A stretch of 21,275 nucleotides of DNA from assembly GCA_002501855.1 (NCBI GenBank), contig DAOM01000153.1, forward strand, positions 18,171-39,445, read 5' to 3'. Shown here one piece after another: positions 1 through 5,777 of this stretch. The DNA comes from Candidatus Nitrosopolaris nunavutensis. GTDB taxonomy: Archaea; Thermoproteota; Nitrososphaeria; Nitrososphaerales; Nitrososphaeraceae. The notes below the pieces were generated by a model, which saw nothing but the letters and a program-made list of their open reading frames with translations, was not told the origin of the DNA and made no database searches. The first letter of the stretch is position 1, and every line of letters starts with the position of its first letter. Both the position numbers and the translations under genes were made by a program.

Positions 1-60
1 AATGCGACAAAAGCAGGTAACATGACTGCTGGCGGCGGTAACATGACAAAGTCTAAGTAA
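1..60 (+). CDS. C-terminal end of a low-complexity, probably extracellular protein (partial)
   Basis: Frame 1 is open from the window edge to a TAA at 58-60, giving 19 residues rich in Gly, Asn, Met and Thr with the unit GNMT occurring twice. The DNA shows this as an 11-bp direct repeat (GGTAACATGAC at 16-26 and 37-47), 21 bp apart, which is exactly seven codons. Gly/Asn/Thr-rich tails of this kind are common on secreted or surface proteins of Thaumarchaeota, so I infer an exported protein, but nothing of its main domain is visible. A hairpin plus oligo-T 23 bp after the stop supports this being the true 3' end of a plus-strand gene. Confidence 0.5.
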   Translation, partial: NATKAGNMTAGGGNMTKSK

Positions 61-82
61 CTTTGCTCGAAGCCATTATCGT

Positions 83-132
83 CGTGTTGATTGCAGCGTA
101 GAAAACGTACCGGAGTCAACACGTTTTTTTTT
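83..132 (+). terminator. Hairpin plus T9 terminator of the partial gene at the left edge
   Basis: The 8-bp arms CGTGTTGA (83-90) and TCAACACG (116-123) are perfectly complementary across a 25-nt loop and are followed at once by nine T (124-132). It lies 23 bp after the TAA at 60. Archaeal RNA polymerase terminates at oligo-T alone; a preceding stem as in bacterial intrinsic terminators is less usual. The T run makes a terminator likely; the role of the stem is inference. Confidence 0.6.
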
Positions 133-634
133 AGTAACAAACCTGAATCCATATGTAACTACGTTTTGCGTATACAAGATTTGGCTTCTTGTATACTCAG
201 TCCTTTAAAAATTCAGACCATGAAATCTTAACATTTCTCATTATATAGACCGACGCATCGTATGTCTAAAACGCGTAGATAGAAAGAGCATCAGCCACAC
301 GTGTATCTGTGTGAGTACTCCTTACGGGCTTTATTCATACTATAATAAAATGTGGCAGCTCTTGTCCCTAAGCCCTTGCTTATAGCAAAGTTATGTTTCA
401 ATGATGGATCTGTCAGTCACAAGTCCAGACAATAAAATACGGAAATTTAATTCTAGATTTAGGAAGTGGACTATTATTGTCGGTTATAAGGAATATTCCT
501 AGGCCTTGTCATAAAATTTATGTTAGTCCCACTTATTACTTTGAACGTTAAACTTACTAGTCTGTAGCCTTCAAGTTGACGCTCTATATGGAATCACACA
601 AGTATTGTTAGATTTAAACTACGTGCCGAGCATG
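133..634. other. Gene-free spacer, about 500 bp
   Basis: AT-rich with no coding-like frame longer than a few codons on either strand. The only structure seen is a perfect 12-bp palindrome AGGAATATTCCT at 489-500, roughly 135 bp beyond the 3' end of the minus-strand HAD gene. I see no RNA gene or clear promoter. Confidence 0.5.
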
Positions 635-1189
635 TTAGAGCATTATTTGCTCGACTTCCCTTAATGAATTTACTCTGAGAGGCCAATTAAAATCTTTGTT
701 CCAAGGCTGGTTGAATAATATTCCGACCTTTGGAGGGGTTATCTCGACTAAATTGCTTGGAGCATCGTCAATTAGGATATCAAAGGGATATTCTGCTTTA
801 GGTCTGTTGTCATATATGAAAATGAGATCGTCAGAATAAATATCATGATAATCAAGCCATTTCGTAACATAAGCTATGGTGGGTCTCTCTCTTTTAGTTA
901 AAATAGAAATCCTATAACCTCTACGACGGATTCTTTTTATGATCTCACTTTGTCCTGGCTCGCTAGGTGGAATATTTCGCCAGCAATGTTGCCAAACGTA
1001 GTTAAACATTGTAGAAATTTCATCAGCTGAGAGGGGCAGAATCATTCCAATATTCCAGTATGTTATCTCGCTTTTGGTTATATTTGTATTTTTGAGCTTG
1101 TTATACTCCTTGGTCCATACTATCATAGTGTCAGCAAGGACTGAATCAAAATCTAGTGATAAAGTCTTAGTTGCTCCGAAAGCAGACAT
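635..1189 (-). CDS. HAD-superfamily 5'(3')-deoxyribonucleotidase-like protein (NT5C type)
   Basis: A 184-aa protein with the haloacid dehalogenase signature of the 5'(3')-deoxyribonucleotidase family. Motif I is LDFDSVLADT with D13 as expected nucleophile and D15 as general acid/base. A motif II-like ILTKRERP lies near residue 97, and the acidic motif LIDDAPSN is near residue 138. Length suits this small cytosolic family, which dephosphorylates (deoxy)nucleoside monophosphates; members with other phosphate substrates exist, so the substrate is not certain. The ATG at 1187-1189 sits just before the motif I strand and has an AT-rich TATA-like element about 37 bp upstream. It is a single gene with long spacers on both sides, so context adds nothing to its role. 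Confidence 0.75.
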   Translation of the reverse strand: MSAFGATKTLSLDFDSVLADTMIVWTKEYNKLKNTNITKSEITYWNIGMILPLSADEISTMFNYVWQHCWRNIPPSEPGQSEIIKRIRRRGYRISILTKRERPTIAYVTKWLDYHDIYSDDLIFIYDNRPKAEYPFDILIDDAPSNLVEITPPKVGILFNQPWNKDFNWPLRVNSLREVEQIML

Positions 1190-1220
1190 TGATTAAACAA
1201 TCACAGTTTACTAAGGATGA

Positions 1221-1230
1221 TAATTTATCT
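1221..1230 (-). promoter_or_regulatory. TATA-like element before the HAD gene
   Basis: On the minus strand this reads AGATAAATTA, centred about 37 bp before the ATG at 1189. It predicts a start near 1200 with a leader of about 10 nt. The match to an archaeal TATA box is moderate. Confidence 0.35.
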
Positions 1231-1637
1231 TTTCGTTGAGTTTGATACTGTTGCGTCTGCGACCAAGGAAAAAAAAATGGAGGCTCTAATTATAGCAATC
1301 TATTTATCGACAGGTGTTCTGACGTTTGCGAAGACCTAGATGCCTTTTCTTTCTGCTTACGCAGGTCCAATCTGATTACCTGATGACCGTGCGCGAAGTC
1401 AGGACGAAATAGATATGGAAAAATTAATTGACCGGGATTGTCATCTTTTTTCCCAAGAAATGAATTCCATACTTTTGGTACGCCTTGCTGATCCTAGTAT
1501 CCAATACTGATCTCTGTCAGTCTTCATCGTCGGTGGCGGGCGGCACTCTAATAATAGCAGCTAATTGACAAGTCCTATCACGTCTACTCTTGAGAATAGC
1601 AATCTTATTATCCCAAATTCGTCGTCTGTAAATGCGA
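1231..1637. other. Spacer with a possible 20-codon ORF and the tRNA promoter
   Basis: No large gene. A 20-codon plus-strand ORF (1277-1339) starts with ATG preceded by AAGGA (1265-1269) and an A run; its product is hydrophobic (it contains ALIIAIYLSTGVL), but an ORF of this length can arise by chance. At 1604-1610 the sequence CTTATTA lies about 31 bp before the tRNA and could be its TATA element. The open frame 1565-1774 runs through the tRNA and is not coding. Confidence 0.4.
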
Positions 1638-1712
1638 GCGAAGTTAGCCCAGCCTGGTTAAGGTACGAGCTTCCCAAGCTCGGGATCGCGGGTTCAAATC
1701 CCGCACTTCGCA
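1638..1712 (+). tRNA. tRNA-Gly (anticodon CCC)
   Basis: A full cloverleaf can be drawn. The acceptor stem GCGAAGT (1638-1644) pairs with ACTTCGC (1705-1711), with discriminator A at 1712. The D arm begins GCCC with a GG in its loop. The anticodon stem CGAGC/GCTCG encloses the loop TTCCCAA, giving anticodon CCC. The T arm is GCGGG-TTCAAAT-CCCGC. The anticodon reads GGG codons, so it is glycine; a GCG acceptor start and A73 agree with archaeal tRNA-Gly. There is no intron, and the CCA end is not encoded. It is followed after two bases by eight T. Confidence 0.95.
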
Positions 1713-1714
1713 TG

Positions 1715-1722
1715 TTTTTTTT
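1715..1722 (+). terminator. Oligo-T terminator of tRNA-Gly
   Basis: Eight T begin two bases after the tRNA discriminator base, the usual archaeal oligo-T termination signal for a single tRNA gene. Confidence 0.7.
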
Positions 1723-2213
1723 CAAGGTGTTACGGTCACTGAACGGTACTACCTATCTTACTACTATACAATAATTTTTCTCCGTTGCTTGGCCCACTAA
1801 TCAATGCTTTTATAAAAAGGCACTGTCGTAAATCGCAGATACGCAAATCATTAATGAAAGTTTGACGATCCTGCGATAGCGCGGGCTTTATCTTAGCAGT
1901 AGCCAAGGAGAATAATAGTATGGTTTTGATTGAAGAGGGCTATGATTATAATCGATAATGGTATGACGGATACTGTTATTAAATTGGTATCTAATTAATA
2001 TAAGATTGTCTGAAATGAAAGAATTTCATACAGATTACTTAGGAAAGTCATATAACTTTATTTTTCTTACGAGGCAGGCATAGCAGGAAGAGATGCCTAC
2101 GCTGTTAGAAGCCCCTGATCAAAATTTTGTTGGAACGAGATAATTCGTTGATGATAATAATGATAACGACTAGGATATGTGCTCAAGTTAAAAGAAAGGT
2201 AATACATAAACGG
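1723..2213. other. Gene-free spacer, about 490 bp
   Basis: No convincing gene. A 12-codon ORF (1920-1958) has AAGGAG nine bases before its ATG, but it is too short to support. A weak inverted repeat TGAAAT/ATTTCA lies near 2010-2027. The minus strand just below 2214, beyond the winged-helix stop codon, is T-rich and may end that transcript. Confidence 0.4.
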
Positions 2214-2459
2214 CTAAATGCCGGTGGGTGCAACTAAATCACCAACTTGGTTATAGATTTGCAAGAAGTACATCCCTTTGTATGTTGTCTTAAAGGTTTG
2301 CTTCTCTTCCTCGTAAACTAACATACGATTTTCTTGTAACGCCGTCAAATAATTCTGCAATTGATCAGGAGATAGGAAGCGATTAAGTAGAATTCGACCC
2401 CTTTTGAAGTTGAGTGTCTCGAGAATCATTGCAATTATGTCAAGCGGAGTGTATTCCAA
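2214..2459 (-). CDS. Small winged-helix protein (thaumarchaeal HTH_45-like)
   Basis: An 81-aa protein made almost entirely of one winged helix-turn-helix. The order is helix 1 (PLDIIAMILETLN), a basic turn, the segment RFLSPDQLQNYLTALQENRM typical of the recognition-helix region, then the wing strands YEEEKQTFKTTYKGMYFLQI. The pattern of L-S-x-x-Q-L-x-x-Y-L followed by T-x-K-G-x-x-F-L resembles the single-domain archaeal winged-helix family (Pfam HTH_45) found in many copies in Thaumarchaeota, thought to be transcription regulators. The start is TTG at 2457-2459, because an in-frame stop lies directly upstream and the TATA box at 2491-2498 predicts transcription from about 2469. The next ATG (codon 11) would cut helix 1. 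Target genes are unknown. Confidence 0.7.
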   Translation of the reverse strand: MEYTPLDIIAMILETLNFKRGRILLNRFLSPDQLQNYLTALQENRMLVYEEEKQTFKTTYKGMYFLQIYNQVGDLVAPTGI

Positions 2460-2490
2460 TTATGTCCAAAGCCATTGGGAAACTAAGTAT

Positions 2491-2498
2491 TTATATAA
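2491..2498 (-). promoter_or_regulatory. TATA box of the winged-helix gene
   Basis: TTATATAA, palindromic, centred 35 bp before the TTG at 2459. It predicts a start near 2469 and a leader of about 10 nt, which supports the TTG start over an internal ATG. Confidence 0.55.
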
Positions 2499-3361
2499 AA
2501 CTAATATTTGTAGGCGTCTATTTACATTAAAACAAATCACGTATGACTTAGATTAAATATAGTTTAGTAGTAACCCTTTTCTTATCCGAGCGTGATCAAT
2601 AATATATTGTGCTACTACTGTTATCTTCTCTGTAAATTTGTTCACTTATTTGGAACAATTATTTATTCTCATGCTGCTCCCCGCAGCATTCGGCTTTTCC
2701 GGGTGGCTAGAAGCGATCTCAGACACTTAATTTCATTAATGGATCAAAATCAGATTCGGTCTTACTATTTATCAAACTAGGTGTATACGGGATTTCACAG
2801 TAATAATGAGTCTATCTAATAAAATGCGGATTTTTTTGTGCTAGTGGCTATACTAGATTGACCCGAATACTACTGACAAATTTCGAGTCATTTTTTTAAA
2901 TCCTCCGTATATCGATGTTGGAGATAGCAAATGTAGTTGGGACTTGATATATCCCATATTGTTTGTCCGTTCTCTAATAACCTAGTGCAGGATTGCAGTT
3001 TGGCAAGAAGAAGACCCATTTTTAAATAGTTGAAATCTAATATAGTCGTTGAAAGAGTTTGTTATCGCCAAAGGGGCCCGACATGGAATGACATTTTATC
3101 TTTCCACCAATCTAATGAGACAACTATCTCACATGCTGCCTCTAACCCGGTCTGCTTGCTACCTCTCTGGTCCACGCTTCGAATACCATTTTAATGATAT
3201 TTCTCAGTCATGCACAATTGGCTAAACTGTGTTGTTGCCTATTACAATTTTCTAGTTCTTGAACCTGCTAGAACCCTAACTTTGTTCTGATGGACTCCTA
3301 TTTCCGCATTATGGAAAACACGGATTCCGTAATTAATGCCTACAGCCATTGTTTCAATATA
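2499..3361. other. Long gene-poor spacer, about 860 bp
   Basis: No gene I can support. A 62-codon plus-strand frame (2592-2780) has a biased Cys/Tyr/Leu composition, runs through a strong hairpin and matches nothing I know, so I do not call it. The notable content is the hairpin at 2671-2689 in a locally GC-rich patch, which could be part of a structured RNA. Confidence 0.4.
2671..2689. repeat. Perfect 7-bp stem, 5-nt loop hairpin
   Basis: ATGCTGC (2671-2677) pairs fully with GCAGCAT (2683-2689) around the loop TCCCC. A second short stem, CGG/CCG with loop CTTTT, follows at 2691-2701. Both sit in a GC-rich patch inside an AT-rich spacer. Role unknown: a small RNA element or terminator are possible. 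Confidence 0.5.
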
Positions 3362-3382
3362 TATGAACAAACTTTGTTCATA
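3362..3382. repeat. 21-bp near-perfect palindrome beyond the 103-aa gene
   Basis: TATGAACAAA (3362-3371) and TTTGTTCATA (3373-3382) are perfect reverse complements around a single C. It begins five bases beyond the stop of the minus-strand gene ending at 3388. It could be a transcript-end hairpin or a dimeric regulator site; no T run follows on the minus strand. Confidence 0.6.
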
Positions 3383-3387
3383 GACTG

Positions 3388-3699
3388 CTAAGATATATTG
3401 TTAGTTGTGCTATCTAGAAAAGAAAGTTTCACTGATCCCAACAATTCTGATATAGGCTTGATATGCCCATAGCCATCCATTAGTCTGTTCCATATTCCCT
3501 TTATCTTTCCTCTATTCTCCGGGTCGTCTTTCAGCAATACAATTATGTCTTCTAATAAAGCAGCTAGCTTCGGTTTATCCTCTTCTTCTACTTCGCTCCT
3601 TACGATTTTTATTTCTGAAGACTCGTTTATGTCAGAACTTCGTTGTGATAATCCTCGAGTAAGGATGTCGATCCTCTTAACGATCTCATCTCGTTCCAT
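3388..3699 (-). CDS. Unknown 103-aa helical cytosolic protein
   Basis: I do not recognise a family. The protein starts MERDEIVKRIDILTRGLSQR, has no signal peptide or membrane span, and is mostly predicted helix with a charged middle (SEVEEEDKPKLAALLEDI, about residues 35-52). A Trp/Gly-containing stretch IKGIWNRLMDGYGHIKPI follows at about residues 66-83. The composition and regular hydrophobic spacing look like a real protein. The ATG at 3697-3699 has a TATA box (TTATATAA at 3720-3727) centred about 25 bp upstream, so the mRNA is probably leaderless, which supports both the gene and its start. A strong palindrome lies just beyond its stop. Confidence 0.6.
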   Translation of the reverse strand: MERDEIVKRIDILTRGLSQRSSDINESSEIKIVRSEVEEEDKPKLAALLEDIIVLLKDDPENRGKIKGIWNRLMDGYGHIKPISELLGSVKLSFLDSTTNNIS

Positions 3700-3719
3700 A
3701 GATGAATAATCCTAAGGAA

Positions 3720-3727
3720 TTATATAA
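3720..3727. promoter_or_regulatory. Symmetric TATA box between divergent ORFs
   Basis: TTATATAA is self-complementary. Its centre is about 25 bp before the minus-strand ATG at 3699 (leaderless) and about 34 bp before the plus-strand ATG at 3758 (predicted leader about 8 nt). It fits the 103-aa gene best; use in both directions is inference. Confidence 0.6.
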
Positions 3728-3757
3728 AGTGGAATCATTGCCAAAGCATAAAGAAGT

Positions 3758-3829
3758 ATGGCGGAGGATCAGAGAATCACTAGGAGTAGTATCTTTCTCC
3801 TTTTAGTCCTAATCCTATACTTCTACTAG
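3758..3829 (+). CDS. Possible 23-aa single-span membrane peptide
   Basis: The ATG at 3758 opens a 23-codon frame ending in TAG. Its first ten residues are charged and polar (MAEDQRITRS); the rest is an unbroken hydrophobic segment (SIFLLLVLILYFY) that would make a short single membrane span with the N terminus inside. The TATA box at 3720-3727 would give a start about 8 nt before the ATG. Against it: a pyrimidine-rich tract yields hydrophobic codons by itself, there is no Shine-Dalgarno, and a 40-codon frame lies antisense (3780-3902). It resembles in form the small membrane peptides that accompany respiratory complexes, and a cupredoxin and heme A synthase lie just downstream, but that link is only a guess. 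Confidence 0.33.
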   Translation: MAEDQRITRSSIFLLLVLILYFY

Positions 3830-4064
3830 CTTCAAGGCTCATAACAAGGTCCAGATTCGACTTCCTTCTAAGGGGCAGTCGCAATGATACATCAATATTC
3901 ATTTTATTATATAAGCAGTAAAGTAGTAGGACCAGCCATCATATCGAACCGGGGTGTTCTGATCGGGTTCGTAGTGTAATAAATAATTAATCTACAGCAG
4001 GTACAAGCACATACAGGAGTATCTATTAAATTAAAGTAGCCTCTCATTCTTGGTTAGAGAAAGG
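3830..4064. other. Upstream region of the cupredoxin gene
   Basis: Holds TATA-like AT stretches at 3907-3914, about 3978-3990 and about 4025-4035, the last being the best placed for the cupredoxin ATG at 4065. An inverted repeat CGAACC (3945-3950)/GGTTCG (3966-3971) with a 15-nt loop is a possible regulator site. No gene is firmly supported, apart from a weak antisense frame at 3780-3902. Confidence 0.4.
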
Positions 4065-4775
4065 ATGAACGATAAATTGGTCTTACTAACTGGTGCACTC
4101 GCGATAGCTATGGTCACAGGGATATTATTGGTAGTTGTTAGTGCTAGAATTTTGGGACCAGAATTCGTTTCTGGGAAATTAATTTCTGCAAGGCTCTTGA
4201 CTAATGCTAACACCCTGAATAATCTCACAACAGGGAATGTGGTCAAAGTAAAGACTGGCGGGGGAGACAATAATGTGTCATCAACCCAATTTTTCCCACA
4301 AACAGTCGAAATTAAGACTGGAGGAAGTGTTACTTGGTACAATCCCACTCGGGTACCAGAACCCCATACCGTTACCTTTCAGATGGGTAGTTTATACCCA
4401 ACACAATCTTTTCTGCCGGTAGAGGTGTCAAAATCTGCTCAATTAACCCTATTGCCGTCGGCTGCTTCTAACGGTGAACCAATTGTTGTCCCCGGGCAAA
4501 ACCACACAAGTTTCATAATAGCCGCAAATGCTAGGGCATACAATCCGGTTGTCATTAATTCAAATGGCAGTATGACATTCCTTAATTGGGATGCGAAATA
4601 TACTATGAATGGAAGTGAGAAGTATATTAATTCGGGCTGGTTGTTCCCAAACGGCGAGATCCCGCCAGGCATTCAAGCTGGAAGAACGTTCACGATAACT
4701 TTCGAGAAAGCAGGCTTATATGAGTACACTTGTGTTTTTCATCCATGGATGACTGGAAAGGTCATTGTAAAATAA
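4065..4775 (+). CDS. Membrane-anchored blue-copper (plastocyanin-like) cupredoxin
   Basis: A 236-aa protein with an N-terminal hydrophobic segment of about 23 residues (LVLLTGALAIAMVTGILLVV) acting as signal anchor, then an extracellular cupredoxin. The first copper ligand region is FFPQTVEIKTGG...PEPHTVTF (His about 101). The C-terminal ligand loop is YEYTCVFHPWMTG with Cys223, His226 and Met229, a complete type 1 copper set. The first His and the Cys are about 120 residues apart, far more than in plastocyanin, because of a central insertion (about 105-185). Such proteins are abundant in ammonia-oxidising archaea, where they are thought to carry electrons outside the membrane in place of cytochrome c. 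The ATG at 4065 is preferred; TTG at 4050 is also in frame and adds five residues. It is convergent with ctaA. Confidence 0.82.
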   Translation: MNDKLVLLTGALAIAMVTGILLVVVSARILGPEFVSGKLISARLLTNANTLNNLTTGNVVKVKTGGGDNNVSSTQFFPQTVEIKTGGSVTWYNPTRVPEPHTVTFQMGSLYPTQSFLPVEVSKSAQLTLLPSAASNGEPIVVPGQNHTSFIIAANARAYNPVVINSNGSMTFLNWDAKYTMNGSEKYINSGWLFPNGEIPPGIQAGRTFTITFEKAGLYEYTCVFHPWMTGKVIVK

Positions 4776-4880
4776 ATAATCTAAATTACCATATAATAGT
4801 ACTAATAGATCCGTTGCATTGATCGCGTGAATGTGATTTTATAGAAAATTACCCTCCCAGTCAATTATACGGTATTATTT

Positions 4881-5324
4881 TTAACGACTATGGTTTGGTA
4901 TATTTATCAATCGGTATGATGAGACGAAAGTAATCATAGCCAACGCGAATAGAAAAACACCTGTTGATAAATGGGTTGCCACAAGCAAAGCGTTTAATTT
5001 TGTATTGACAACAAACATACCCAATACAATCTGAACTGCGACTATAATACCAGCTGTAATAGCAGTTTTTCTCATAATACCTGATTTCTTCGCAGCATAA
5101 CCTGCAGTAGCAAAGATAACGCCTGCAGTCATCGCCGCAACAATTCTATGGATTTCCTCAAAAAGGTACTTTTTTGGTGGAAAATTGAACCCGTTGGGAC
5201 AAAGTGGCCAATCAGGGCATGATAGCCCTTGATGTGAGGCATCAACATAAGTTCCGATTAGCATCACCGTAAAGAGCAAAGCTAATGACGCGAAAGAAAG
5301 GCAAACTATCCTCATCACAATCAT
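4881..5324 (-). CDS. ctaA: Half-size CtaA/Cox15-type heme A synthase
   Basis: A polytopic membrane protein with about four predicted spans, which oxidises heme O to heme A for terminal oxidases. It shows the family motif GLSCPDWPLCPNG after span 1 (Cys36 and Cys42), the span 2 heme ligand region FEEIHRIVAAM (His59) and a second histidine in LLVATHLSTGVF (His118). At 147 aa it matches the short four-span archaeal form rather than the eight-span bacterial one; such proteins are thought to work as dimers. The frame is open back to an ATG at 5405, but the TATA-like element at 5357-5365 predicts transcription near 5335, which favours ATG 5324 (others: 5339 and 5315), just before the first span. 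The cupredoxin gene converges on it, and both fit respiratory electron transfer. Confidence 0.8.
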   Translation of the reverse strand: MIVMRIVCLSFASLALLFTVMLIGTYVDASHQGLSCPDWPLCPNGFNFPPKKYLFEEIHRIVAAMTAGVIFATAGYAAKKSGIMRKTAITAGIIVAVQIVLGMFVVNTKLNALLVATHLSTGVFLFALAMITFVSSYRLINIPNHSR

Positions 5325-5356
5325 GCAATCATCCACCATGGTACGCGCTAATAGAT

Positions 5357-5365
5357 AATTATTAA
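5357..5365 (-). promoter_or_regulatory. TATA-like element of ctaA
   Basis: On the minus strand TAATAATTA, centred about 37 bp before the ATG at 5324 and 22 bp before the ATG at 5339. The usual 26-bp spacing puts the start near 5335, which decides against the longer N termini. Confidence 0.4.
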
Positions 5366-5777
5366 CCTTACATCTTGCTTCGAAGAGTGGCTGACATCGC
5401 CGCATACTACGAAAGGCTCTTCCAAAAATGACTGCGATACAATGAACCTTATATCAATAGCTAGTACTTACGGAAGAGGCTTTGAAGCTGAGAAAGTTGA
5501 AAAATACCAAGTATCAGTCCCGACTAACCTATTAAAATAAGAATCCTTAACATATAATTGAAATTGATACGGCAAATAGCAGATAATCGAACGATCAAGT
5601 TTATCATCTGCTAGCCCAGATTTGTCATGACAGCGTGTTAGCTAAGGTAATGAAGCAAAAGAAAGTTTTATTATTATCGATGCTAACTTAGTTGTAACCT
5701 GTTCAGTTCTTTCTAACATTCGTCGGATATTCCGATCATGCAGAGAAATTTTTCTAGTTTATTTCATTACGGCTAAG
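5366..5777. other. Gene-free spacer between gatE and ctaA
   Basis: About 400 bp of AT-rich sequence. The extended ctaA frame (to 5405) is judged untranslated. I see only ORFs of about a dozen codons, no RNA gene and no strong repeat. Confidence 0.4.

Noticed and set aside
1565..1774. 69-codon plus-strand open frame
   Set aside because: It runs straight through tRNA-Gly (1638-1712) and into its T8 terminator; the translation reflects the tRNA.
1920..1958. 12-codon ORF with AAGGAG nine bases upstream
   Set aside because: Too short; a six-base match by chance in an AT/purine-rich spacer is expected.
2592..2780. 62-codon plus-strand open frame
   Set aside because: Odd Cys/Tyr/Leu-rich start, GTG start without a supported promoter, and it crosses the 2671-2689 hairpin; no recognisable family.
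3780..3902. 40-codon minus-strand frame (begins MNIDVSLRLPLRRKSN)
   Set aside because: Protein-like, but no TATA at the right distance, and it is antisense to the 23-aa candidate; not enough to call either way, so left out.
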